Shown: piece by piece, positions 40,909-48,907 of the stretch | Layout of the letters: each line of letters starts with the position of its first letter | How positions within the stretch are numbered: position 1 is the first letter of the stretch | Source: CAVTJX01 sp963735175 | GTDB taxonomy: Bacteria > Electryoneota > RPQS01 | Assembly (NCBI GenBank): GCA_963735175.1 | Contig: CAVTJX010000016.1 | Span: forward strand, 880,406 to 944,405 | DNA length: 64,000 nucleotides | Direction: 5' to 3' | Program-made: the position numbers and the translations under genes | The notes under the pieces: model-generated | Database searches by the model: none | The model's input: only the letters and a program-made list of their open reading frames with translations | Told to the model about the DNA's origin: nothing

Positions 40909-41213
40909 GCGCGCTCCTGCGTTTCCGCCGTGTAGAACTCCACGATCCCCGGCGCGATGGTTTCCAGATTCTTCCCCGCCGCGGCGTTCTCGGCCGACTT
41001 CATCGCCGTTTTATACGCCTCACGGTCGGCAAAGTCCAGCGTCGTCAGTTGATAGTATTTCACCTTCCCGTCGCGCGGCGGCTGAATCCGCGAAACGCGC
41101 AGCGCCACCAGCCCGGGAATCCTGCGCGCCAGCGGCAAGTGCGTATCCGCATAGGCGGCGTCAAAGGCCAGAGTATCCGCCGGCTCACGAAACAAAGCTA
41201 TCAGTTGGTACAT
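40905..41213 (-). CDS. EthD-like small protein
   Basis: 102 aa. MYQLIALFREPADTLAFDAAY, HLPLARRIPGLVALRVSRIQ and YQLTTLDFADREAYKTAM follow the EthD/dimeric alpha-beta-barrel pattern (..H.PL...PG..). EthD proteins accompany oxygenases in ether and aromatic degradation and may bind an intermediate. First of the small-protein/crotonase pair, coupled to the next gene by ATGA. Confidence 0.75.
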   Translation of the reverse strand: MYQLIALFREPADTLAFDAAYADTHLPLARRIPGLVALRVSRIQPPRDGKVKYYQLTTLDFADREAYKTAMKSAENAAAGKNLETIAPGIVEFYTAETQERA

Positions 41214-41247
41214 AAGATGATCTTTGAGAGCATTAATCTGGATTCGA

Positions 41248-41670
41248 TTACTTCGTATTTCGAATTTCGAATTTCGAGTTTTTGACTTCTTCTGCCATTT
41301 CCCGGATGCGCTGCTTGGGAATCACCACCTGGTGCACGTCGCCATGCGCGATCCGCCGCCCGCGCTCTGTCATTTCAAAATGGCAGATGACATGATTCCC
41401 TCGCACCCGCGTTGCTGTCGCCACCACCGTCACCGTCTGCCCCACCAGCGCCGGCGCATGATGATGGATAAACAGCCCTGAACCGATCCCGTCCTCGTGC
41501 GCTTCCAGGTAGGGCTCGAGGATCCGCCGCGAGGCCTGTTCGGCATGGTGGCAGGCCCAGTAGGTCGGGTAGAAGGGATGCAGCGGGCGGCCGTCGAATT
41601 CCACCGTCATCTGCGGCGTGACTTCGACCGCCATTTCGACCGTTTGACCTCGTCTAAGCCCTTCTTTCAC
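41248..41670 (-). CDS. FlK-like hot-dog thioesterase
   Basis: 140 aa. GVQxx-type start VKEGLRRGQTVEMAVEV, then WACHHAEQASRRILEPYL, GIGSGLFIHHHAPALVGQTV and VICHFEMTERGRRIAHG, matching fluoroacetyl-CoA-type thioesterases (Glu and His active residues). Hydrolyses an acyl-CoA, perhaps to rescue trapped CoA, as PaaI does for phenylacetate intermediates. GTG 41670 chosen (GAGGGA upstream). Its last residues KNSKFEIRNTK are encoded by a repeat also found at 42437, so the true end may once have been near EMAEEV. Confidence 0.75.
   Translation of the reverse strand: MKEGLRRGQTVEMAVEVTPQMTVEFDGRPLHPFYPTYWACHHAEQASRRILEPYLEAHEDGIGSGLFIHHHAPALVGQTVTVVATATRVRGNHVICHFEMTERGRRIAHGDVHQVVIPKQRIREMAEEVKNSKFEIRNTK
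41260..41277. repeat. TCGAATTT repeat, copy 1
   Basis: An 18-base unit (TCGAATTTCGAATTTCGA) identical to 42437-42454. It forms the 3' end of the thioesterase gene and is read as SKFEIRN on the minus strand. Confidence 0.7.
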
Positions 41671-41738
41671 CGGTATTAATCCCTCGTCGTCCGATATGCC
41701 AGAGGCTTCGGTTAATATACGCGACCCCGCCGCGAATG

Positions 41739-42512
41739 TCAAGCCGGCACGCCCGCCAGATAGACCTCAAACCCCGCCGCCACCCGCTCCCGCAGCGCCG
41801 CCGGGTCGATCGCAAAGCCTTCCGCCGCCAACGACGTCACGAATTCCGCATGCGAGCGCCCTGCGCGGTAGTCCGGCATGCGCGGGGGCCGCCGCAGATA
41901 GCGCTCCATCAATTCGGTCGTCCCCGCAAGGTTCAGAATTGCGTGATAGAACACCAGCTCGCGGTTGCGGTAGAGCGCCGTCCCCGCAATCTTCCGCCCC
42001 TGCAGCGCGATGTCCGACGTTCCGGCGTGCGCGAGGCCCGTAACGCCCAGGCTCTCCAGCGCGCGGATGATGATGGCGTTGAAGTCGTGAAAATAATCCG
42101 CCGAGCGCCCCTGCTCCTTCGCGTAAACGGCAAACGAGACCGCTACCATTTCAGGAGTCAGCACCACTGCGCACCCGCCCGTGCCGCGCCGCAGCACCGG
42201 CACGCCGTCGGCGGCAATCGCGCTTGCGTTCAGCTCCAGCTCCACATGCGACCCACGCCCGATCACCACCAGCGTCCGCTCCGGCACAAACACGGCGCAT
42301 CTCCCCGCCACGCCCTCCACCCGCTCCAACAGCGATGCGTCCGGAAGATCGTAAGCAAGAATCTCAATCCTCCCTCCGTTTCGATTCCCCCCCGTTAACG
42401 GGGGGGGTAGGGGGGGTGGTGAAATTTCTTTCTGACTCGAATTTCGAATTTCGATTTTCGAATTTTCTTCAGACATCCCTCCGCCCTCATCCCTCATCCC
42501 TTGTTCAGACAT
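41739..42512 (-). CDS. Lipoate-protein ligase A/octanoyltransferase-like protein
   Basis: BPL/LplA family: ERTLVVIGRGSHVELEL, VLRRGTGGCAVVLTPEMVAVSF (substrate-binding RRGTGG), SDIALQGRKIAGTALYRN (Lys of the KIxG motif) and FYHAILNL. Lipoylates or transfers lipoyl/octanoyl to E2, which is encoded two genes upstream. Start unclear: ATG 42512 overlaps the lpd stop, but the first 45 residues (GMRDEGGG, SKIEIRNSS, a Pro-rich piece) come from repeat DNA. Conserved sequence starts only at RIEILAYDLPDAS, after a GGAGGGAGG stretch with no standard start codon. Confidence 0.78.
   Translation of the reverse strand: MSEQGMRDEGGGMSEENSKIEIRNSSQKEISPPPLPPPLTGGNRNGGRIEILAYDLPDASLLERVEGVAGRCAVFVPERTLVVIGRGSHVELELNASAIAADGVPVLRRGTGGCAVVLTPEMVAVSFAVYAKEQGRSADYFHDFNAIIIRALESLGVTGLAHAGTSDIALQGRKIAGTALYRNRELVFYHAILNLAGTTELMERYLRRPPRMPDYRAGRSHAEFVTSLAAEGFAIDPAALRERVAAGFEVYLAGVPA
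42437..42454. repeat. TCGAATTT repeat, copy 2
   Basis: Identical 18-base copy of 41260-41277, here at the 5' end of the lipoate ligase-like gene, read as KIEIRN on the minus strand. Confidence 0.7.
42474..42503. repeat. GATGAGGG-type repeat
   Basis: On the minus strand this is a run of GGGATGAGGG units with GGCGGAGGGATG. The 18-base core GATGAGGGCGGAGGGATG recurs on the plus strand at 52275-52308. Here it lies in frame and is read as GMRDEGGG. Confidence 0.65.
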
Positions 42513-43854
42513 GCAGCGGCTTCCCCATCGCCTTGAAACCCGCCTCGGGCACGGTCTCGCTGATCGTCGGATGCGCATGCACTGCCCGCGCCAGATCCTC
42601 CAGCGTCCCCTCCGTCCGCATGCACATCACGGCCTCGGAAATCAGATCCGTCGCCCGCGAGGCCACCACATGCACGCCAAGCACCTCGCCGTATTTGCGG
42701 TCGGCGAGGATCTTCACGAAGCCTTCCGTCGCCCCTTCCACAATCGCCTTGCTGTTCACCGACATCGGAAACTCGCCCTTCACGCAGTCGATGTCCATTT
42801 CCCGCACCTGTGCCTCCGTCAGCCCCACCGAGCCGATCTCCGGCTCGAGATACAGCGTCACCGGCATCCGCGCGTAGTCGATGGGCTCTTTCAGCCCCGC
42901 GATGTGGTTGACCGCGCACACCCCCTGCGCCGAAGCGACGTGCGCGAAGATCTGCCCCGTCACGTCGCCGATGGCGTACACCCCCGGCACGCTCGTCTGG
43001 CAGAATTCGTTGATCCGCACAAAGCCGTTGTCGAGGTCCAGCGGCACGTCCACCACCGGCGGCAGCACCGCCTTGCGGGTCGAACAGTTGATGACGAGGT
43101 CACACTCGACGAGTTTGTCCCCCACCTGAATGCCGCCCTCGCCCGGCCCCGTGATCCGGCTCTCCAGCAATACGCGAATCCCCTGCCGCTTGAACTTGTC
43201 GGCGATGAAATCGCCCAGCGATTCGTCGAGCCACGGCATCAACCGGCTGCCCGGCGCCACCAGCGTCACCTCCTTGCCGATGAGTCGCATCATGCTCGCG
43301 GTTTCGCAAGCCACAGTGTCGCCGCCCGCGATCACCAGCCGCTCGGGAATCTCGCCGCGCGTGAACAGGTCGTCGATCTCCGCCACCTGCGGAAACACCA
43401 GCGACGACACCGGCGCCACGTCGGGCCGCGAGCCCGTGGCGATGATCACCTGCTCGGCGGCGTACGTCTCGCCCCCCACCGTCACCTGCTTCTCGCCGTT
43501 CAGCGTCGCCTCGCCGCTCAGCACGGTAATCTTGTTCTTCTTCATCAGGTATTCGACACCCTTGACGAGCTTCGTCACGATCCGGTCCTTGTCCTGCACC
43601 GCCCGCGGCCAGTCGAAGCGCAGCGCCGCCGGATCGAAGCCCGTGATGCCAAACGCGTCCGCGTGGCGCATGCGCTCGAAGAGCCGCGCCGCCTCCATGA
43701 AGCGCCGCGACGGCACGCAACCCCAGTTCAGACACATGCCGCCGAGGCGCGCTTTCTCGATAATCGCCGTCTTCATTTCGAGCTGCGCGGCGCGAATCGC
43801 CGCCACATACCCGCCCGGCCCGCCGCCAATGATAATGACATCAAATGATTGCAT
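42505..43854 (-). CDS. lpd: Dihydrolipoyl dehydrogenase (E3)
   Basis: 449 aa flavoprotein that reoxidises the lipoyl group of E2 with NAD+. IIIGGGPGGYVAAIRAAQL (FAD site), GGMCLNWGCVPSRR (redox disulfide Cys), VIAGGDTVACETASMM (NAD site), GVYAIGDVTGQIFAHVASAQG and HAHPTISE (active-site His-Glu). In most E3 proteins the redox motif ends CxPSK; here the Lys is Arg, a mild change. Intact; 8 bases after E2. Confidence 0.92.
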   Translation of the reverse strand: MQSFDVIIIGGGPGGYVAAIRAAQLEMKTAIIEKARLGGMCLNWGCVPSRRFMEAARLFERMRHADAFGITGFDPAALRFDWPRAVQDKDRIVTKLVKGVEYLMKKNKITVLSGEATLNGEKQVTVGGETYAAEQVIIATGSRPDVAPVSSLVFPQVAEIDDLFTRGEIPERLVIAGGDTVACETASMMRLIGKEVTLVAPGSRLMPWLDESLGDFIADKFKRQGIRVLLESRITGPGEGGIQVGDKLVECDLVINCSTRKAVLPPVVDVPLDLDNGFVRINEFCQTSVPGVYAIGDVTGQIFAHVASAQGVCAVNHIAGLKEPIDYARMPVTLYLEPEIGSVGLTEAQVREMDIDCVKGEFPMSVNSKAIVEGATEGFVKILADRKYGEVLGVHVVASRATDLISEAVMCMRTEGTLEDLARAVHAHPTISETVPEAGFKAMGKPLHV

Positions 43855-43862
43855 GGTAGCTC

Positions 43863-45200
43863 CTATCGCAGCAGCATGGACACGGGGTCTTTCAACAGCG
43901 TCGTCAAATCCAGCAGGAAACGCGCCACCTCGCCGCCGTCGACGATGCGGTGATCGGCCGACAGCGATAGCGGCAGCACGTGCCCCGCCACCACCGCCCC
44001 CTCCTTCACCACCGGCTGCGCCATGATCCGCCCCACGCCCAGAATCGCGACTTCGGGATAATTGATGATCGGCACGCCGTAGGTGCCCGCGATGGAACCG
44101 TAATTGGTAATCGAGAACGTGCCTTCGCGAATCTCCGCCAGCGTCAGTTGCCGCTCGCGCGCCCGCGTGGCGTAGTCGCGGACGATGCGCGCGATGTCGA
44201 GCACGCTTTTCTGATCGGCGTCTTTAATCACCGGCACGATCAGGCCGTCGGGCGTATCCACCGCGACGCCCACGTTGTAGTAGTTGTGATAGATGACGCG
44301 GTTGTGTTCGAGATCCAGCCGGCAGTTCAGCTTCTTGTGCTCGCGCAGCGCCAGCGCCACCGCCCGCACCACAAACGGCAAGTATGACAGCGTAATCCCC
44401 TCGGCGGCCAGCGCGTCCTTCTGCTCGCGCCGCAGCGCCACCAGCTTCGAAACCTCGACCTCTTCGTGCGCGGTCAAATGCGGCGCGGTGAATTTCGATT
44501 GCGCCATGCGCGCGGCGATGGTCTTGCGGATCTGGCTCAATTCTTCGTGCTCCACGCGCTCGCCGAGAGCCACGGGGCGCGGCGCTGGCGCGGGCACGGG
44601 CCGCTCGCGCGCGGCCTCGGGCGCGGGCGCGGCGGGCCGCACGGGCTTGCCGTTGGTCCCCCCGCCCTGCGCCGCCTTCTGGACATCCGCTTTCATCACG
44701 CGCCCCGCCGGGCCTGTGCCTTGCAACTTGCGGATGTCCACACCCAGATCCTGCGCCATCTTGCGCGCCACCGGCGAGGCTAGCATGCGCCGCCGCTCCA
44801 CCACCGCGTGCCGCCCGCCATTCTCTTCAAACCCTTCCCCCGTCGCCGGCAGGAACGCATCCGTGCGCGCCACCTCGATCTGCCCCACCACGCCGTAGCC
44901 CGGCTCCTCCACCGCTTCCTTGGGCGCGGGCGCCGTCGCGGCATCCGTTTCCGCCGTCTCGCCCTCGGTCTCGAGTTCGGCCAACACGTCGCCGACGTTG
45001 ATCACCTGCCCGACCTTGCCGAACAGATGCTTCACGATTCCCGCTCGCGGCACCGGAATGTCGGCCACCACCTTGTCGGTCTCGACCTTCACCAGCGGAT
45101 CGCCTTCCTTCACCGCTTGGCCGCGCGTCACGTGCCACTCGAGAATCTTGCCCTCGTGGATCCCTTCGCCGATATCGGGGAACTTGAATATGAAGATCAT
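43863..45200 (-). CDS. Dihydrolipoamide acyltransferase (E2), branched-chain or pyruvate type
   Basis: 445 aa. One lipoyl domain (residues 1-78) with lipoylated Lys in VETDKVVADIP, a peripheral subunit-binding domain (ASPVARKMAQDLGVDIRKLQGTGPAGRVMKADV, in parts) and the catalytic domain ending with SLSADHRIVDGGEVARFL (His-x-x-x-Asp-Gly). FPDIGEGIHEGKILEW recalls branched-chain E2 rather than pyruvate E2. Intact frame. Confidence 0.9.
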   Translation of the reverse strand: MIFIFKFPDIGEGIHEGKILEWHVTRGQAVKEGDPLVKVETDKVVADIPVPRAGIVKHLFGKVGQVINVGDVLAELETEGETAETDAATAPAPKEAVEEPGYGVVGQIEVARTDAFLPATGEGFEENGGRHAVVERRRMLASPVARKMAQDLGVDIRKLQGTGPAGRVMKADVQKAAQGGGTNGKPVRPAAPAPEAARERPVPAPAPRPVALGERVEHEELSQIRKTIAARMAQSKFTAPHLTAHEEVEVSKLVALRREQKDALAAEGITLSYLPFVVRAVALALREHKKLNCRLDLEHNRVIYHNYYNVGVAVDTPDGLIVPVIKDADQKSVLDIARIVRDYATRARERQLTLAEIREGTFSITNYGSIAGTYGVPIINYPEVAILGVGRIMAQPVVKEGAVVAGHVLPLSLSADHRIVDGGEVARFLLDLTTLLKDPVSMLLR

Positions 45201-45209
45201 CAGCTTTTC

Positions 45210-45707
45210 CTAATTCACAATGATCCGTGGCTTCCGGTAATGCCAGTGCTGCACAAAAGTCATATGCCCGCCCGACGACAACTCCAGATACAGCGTATCG
45301 GGCCGGAGCCGGTAACGGTTCACTCCGGCCAGTGCCGCCAGGAAGTCCCGACCCAACGCCGGTGACTCACAGCCGATTTTAGTGCCGCCGAAAGGACCGA
45401 TCGTGATACTGTCACCACTGACGGTAATCGACTGCGCCCATCCCTTGTTGCAATCCACCACCATCGCCCGGTGCTGCGGCTCTCCCAGCGTCAGCGTAAA
45501 CCGATCCGCATGCTCCGGATTGATGACCCTCTCCGAGGTTTCCAATGCAACCCAGTACCAGACGCCCGCCATCCCGTCCGGCAGCGTGACCGATTCCCGC
45601 GGCGCGACGTCTGCCGGCAATGCCGCGACCTGCGTGTAACAACCCGTCATAAAGGGCAATGCCAGCAGCAATACCCAACATGCGCGAGATCCGCAAACGG
45701 TTCTCAT
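45210..45707 (-). CDS. META/HslJ-like lipoprotein inside the dehydrogenase operon
   Basis: 165 aa. Signal peptide with lipobox FMTGC (Cys about residue 23). VVDCNKGWAQSITVSGDSITIGPFGGTKIGCE and FLAALAGVNRYRLRPDTLYLELSSGGHMTFV (quoted in pieces) fit the META domain pattern (two Cys, GPxxxTxxxC, RYR, L-x-L). Exported lipoprotein placed between E1beta and E2; no obvious functional link. Intact. Confidence 0.72.
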   Translation of the reverse strand: MRTVCGSRACWVLLLALPFMTGCYTQVAALPADVAPRESVTLPDGMAGVWYWVALETSERVINPEHADRFTLTLGEPQHRAMVVDCNKGWAQSITVSGDSITIGPFGGTKIGCESPALGRDFLAALAGVNRYRLRPDTLYLELSSGGHMTFVQHWHYRKPRIIVN

Positions 45708-45720
45708 GACAACTCCTCGG

Positions 45721-46706
45721 TTAAGCCTTTGCGACCATCAGTTTTTCGATCTCAAACACCACGCGCTCGGGCGGGAAGAAATACAGGTCTTCGCTCTTCG
45801 GCAGCGGCGGAATCGTGTCCGTGCCCGTCAGCCGCGCGGGCGGCGCTTCGAGGTAATAGAACGCCTCTTCGTTGACGCGGGCAATGATCTCCGCGGCGAC
45901 GCCAAAGCTCTCCGGCGCCTCGTGTACCACTAAAAGCCGCCCCGTCTTCTTCACCGATTCGACAATCGTCGCCGAATCCATCGGGATAAATCGTGCGCAA
46001 ATCGATCAGTTCGACGGACGCCCCCGTCTTCTTCGTCTCCACCAGCGCCTGCTGCACCGTGCGCACCATCGCGCCGTAGGTGACGATGGTCAAATCCGTC
46101 CCCTCCTGCAAGACACGCGCCTTGCCGAGCGGTATGCGGTAGATCCCGTTCCGGCACGTCCTGTTTCACCGCGCGGTAGATCCGCTTCGGCTCCATGAAG
46201 ATCACCGGATCGTCGTCCTCAATCGCGCTGATCAGCAGCCCCTTGGCGTCGTAGGGCGTCGAGGGCATCACCACCTTCAGTCCGGGGAAATGCGCGTAGA
46301 TCGCTTCGTTGGAATCGCTGTGCAGCTCCAGTGCGCGCACGCCGCCGCCGTTGGGAAAGCGCACCACCACCGGCATCGGCCGCTGCCCGCGCGTGCGGTA
46401 GCGGTAGCGCGCGAGGTGCGACACGATCTGGTTGGTCGCCGGATGCACAAAGCCGTCGAACTGAATTTCCGCGACGGGCCGCAGGCCGTTGATCGCCATG
46501 CCGATGGCCGCGCCGACAATCGACGACTCCGCCAGCGGCGTGTCGAACACGCGCTTTTCACCGTACTTTTTCTGCAACCCCTCCGTCGCGCGAAAAACGC
46601 CGCCCTCGAGTCCAACGTCTTCGCCAAAGCAGAGCACGTTCGGATCGTCGGCCAGTTTCACGTCCAGCGCAGAGGTCACCGCCTGAATCAAGGTCATCAC
46701 GGCCAT
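45721..46706 (-). CDS. 2-oxoacid dehydrogenase E1 beta subunit (two frameshifts)
   Basis: Transketolase-like beta chain: VLCFGEDVGLEGGVFRAT, FDTPLAESSIVGAAIGMA, GLRPVAEIQFDGFVHPATNQ, VVMPSTPYDAKGLLISAI, and in other frames TIVTYGAMVRTVQQAL, LIDLRTIYP and HEAPESFGVAAEI. Frame breaks near 46150 and 45985. Start overlaps the E1alpha stop (TGATG). With E1alpha makes the thiamine-diphosphate heterotetramer that decarboxylates a branched-chain 2-oxoacid or pyruvate. Confidence 0.88.
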
Positions 46707-47872
46707 CAGTTGCGGCCCTCCTTCCACGCCAGGAACGCTTTCACATCCGCAAGTTGTTTCTGCAATTCCAGCGGCCGTTCGCGGAAGAGATGGTTCATCG
46801 TCTCCTCAGCCGTGCTCGACGGCAGTTTCTCCGCCTCGCGGAACGCCTCGTCCGCCAGCCGCGTCGCTTCCGCCGTGGCCTGCTCTTCCTCGGTGGCGCT
46901 CCACAATCCCCCGGCCTCGAGATATTTCCGCACACGCAGCAGCGGATCGCGCGGCGCCCATTCGGCTTCTTCGTCCTTCGTGCGGTATTTCGTCGGATCG
47001 TCCGAGGTCGTGTGCGCCCCCAACCGGTAGGTCTCGGCCTCGATCAACACCGGCCCCTTGCCCGCCCGCGCGTGCTGCGCCGCTTCCTGCGTGGCGCGGT
47101 AGACGGCAAACACGTCGTTGCCGTCAATCTGAATCCCCGGCATCCCGTAAGCGATCGCCTTCTGTGCCAGCGTCGCCGACTTCGTCTGGTGCGTGCGCGG
47201 GTAACTGATGGCGTACTGATTGTTGTTGCAGAAAAAAATCACCGGGCAACGGAACACCGCCGCCCAGTTCATGGCTTCGTGAAAATCGCCTTCGGACGTG
47301 CCGCCGTCGCCAAAGTAGGTGATGACGACGTCGTTCTCGTTCTTATAATTGCAGGCGTGGGCGATGCCCACCGCGTGCAGAAGCTGCGAGGCAATGGGCA
47401 CCGATACCGGCAGCACCCGCACATCGGGAGGGTAGACGTTGCCCGCTTCGCTGCCGCCGTGATACATATAAATTCGCGCCAGCGGCACGCCGTGCGCCAG
47501 CAGCGCACCCAGTTCGCGGTAAGCCGGAGCGATCCAGTCGTGCCGTTCCAGCACCATCGCGCTGCCCACCGCCGCGGCTTCCTGCCCCTGGCTGGGCGGC
47601 AGCGTAAACAGCCGGCCCTGCCGCTGCAGCGAGACCGCGCGCACGTCGGCAATCCGCGCCAGCAGCATCGTGCGATAAATCGCCCGCAGCTTGTCGCGCG
47701 ACAGCTCAGGCATCCAGCGCGCGTCTGTGATCTTCCCTTCTTCGTTCAGAATCTCCAGCCGCTGGCCCTTGAGCGGATCGAACGCGTCAAATAAGGATGC
47801 GTCGGGCTGCGCCATTTTACCCTTTCGCTCTACCAGGGTCGGGCTGGCATCCGGTCTGGCCGGAAGGCTCAT
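46706..47872 (-). CDS. 2-oxoacid dehydrogenase E1 alpha subunit
   Basis: 388 aa. Thiamine diphosphate motif GDGGTSEGDFHEAMNWAA then FFCNNNQYAIS; SQGQEAAAVGSA, YRELGALLAHG, and the phosphorylation-loop region YRLGAHTTSDDPTKYR typical of branched-chain E1alpha. Start ATG 47872 has AAGGA about 7 bases upstream. First gene of the cluster, so transcription probably starts in the AT-rich gap before it. Intact. Confidence 0.9.
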   Translation of the reverse strand: MSLPARPDASPTLVERKGKMAQPDASLFDAFDPLKGQRLEILNEEGKITDARWMPELSRDKLRAIYRTMLLARIADVRAVSLQRQGRLFTLPPSQGQEAAAVGSAMVLERHDWIAPAYRELGALLAHGVPLARIYMYHGGSEAGNVYPPDVRVLPVSVPIASQLLHAVGIAHACNYKNENDVVITYFGDGGTSEGDFHEAMNWAAVFRCPVIFFCNNNQYAISYPRTHQTKSATLAQKAIAYGMPGIQIDGNDVFAVYRATQEAAQHARAGKGPVLIEAETYRLGAHTTSDDPTKYRTKDEEAEWAPRDPLLRVRKYLEAGGLWSATEEEQATAEATRLADEAFREAEKLPSSTAEETMNHLFRERPLELQKQLADVKAFLAWKEGRN

Positions 47873-48167
47873 CTCGCTATCCTTGGGTTAATCTTAGAAC
47901 TGATTACAGGCGGATGAGGCCAGTTCGGCCACCCGTCCCGATCTTAATACGCCCTAACAGGCATGTTTCTCCAGATACCAGTCGGAAATATACGCTTTTA
48001 GCCGAAATTGATAAAGACAAAAATAGGAAAATTATCGAAATTTACTCTTGTCTAGTCCATCAAGTACATTTTAAGATTTTGATCTTACGGTTATTGTCTC
48101 GCCGCTCTCGAATGCCTCTCGATCTTAAAGCAAGCACCATACATATCGGTCAGATAAGATATCCCGG
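47873..48167 (-). promoter_or_regulatory. AT-rich gap upstream of the dehydrogenase cluster
   Basis: No gene seen. Positions 47980-48180 are clearly richer in A/T than the rest of the window. On the minus strand TTATCA, 16 bases, TATATT (about 47990-48017) is the best promoter-like element, which would give a leader of about 110 nt before E1alpha. Weak call. Confidence 0.3.
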
Positions 48168-48743
48168 TCAATTTATCCGAAGCTTCGTCCACTCTCCTCC
48201 TTTGGGGACGGCTAAGGTGGGCTGACCTGGGCCGCATCCGCCATCGCACTGTAAGTACTCCCGGTATGTCCGCTCATCATAACACACGAACAGTACCTGT
48301 TCAAGTTCCGGGGCCTGCGCCAGAGTGGCTCCCACTTCCCGCACGGCAATGCGGCAGGCCCGCGCGAGGGGGAAGCCATAGGCGCCCGTGCTGATCGCGG
48401 GAAGGGCGATGGTTCGAATCCCGGTCGCCCGCGCCAGTTCCAGACAGCGCCGGTAGCAACTGGCGAGCAGTATGTCCTCGTCCGCATCTCCCCCCTGCCA
48501 GATGGGTCCCACGGTGTGGATCACCCACTTTGCCGGAAGCTTGTAGCCCCGCGTGAGCTTGGCATCGCCTGTCTTGCAACCGTCCAGCGTGCGGCATTCG
48601 GCGAGCAGTTCCGGCCCGGCCGCGCTGTGGATCGCGCCGTCCACGCCTCCGCCTCCCAGCAGCGACGAGTTCGCGGCGTTCACAATTGCGCCTACAGTCT
48701 GCGTAGTGATGTCACTTTGGATAACTTTGATGCGGTCGTTCAC
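48168..48743 (-). CDS. Macrodomain protein (O-acetyl-ADP-ribose deacetylase type)
   Basis: 191 aa. IVNAANSSLLGGGGVDGAIH is the catalytic and ADP-ribose binding loop, IHTVGPIWQGG and ALPAISTGAYGFPL the second binding loop, as in YmdB. Removes ADP-ribose or deacetylates O-acetyl-ADP-ribose. Stands alone upstream of the dehydrogenase cluster, same strand, 295 bases away. Intact. Confidence 0.9.
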   Translation of the reverse strand: MNDRIKVIQSDITTQTVGAIVNAANSSLLGGGGVDGAIHSAAGPELLAECRTLDGCKTGDAKLTRGYKLPAKWVIHTVGPIWQGGDADEDILLASCYRRCLELARATGIRTIALPAISTGAYGFPLARACRIAVREVGATLAQAPELEQVLFVCYDERTYREYLQCDGGCGPGQPTLAVPKGGEWTKLRIN

Positions 48744-48907
48744 GAGGATCTCCGAGTAGCCCGTTCGGAACAGCCCTCTCTGCGGCTTCGTTAATAAAAT
48801 AGGCGGAAAATCTTACGGATCAAGGGCTCAGTGAATATCTCATCGCCGGGTTTATCGTTGATCACCCGCTATACGGCAAACATCCCCCTGTGGAGGCGGT
48901 ATTGCGT

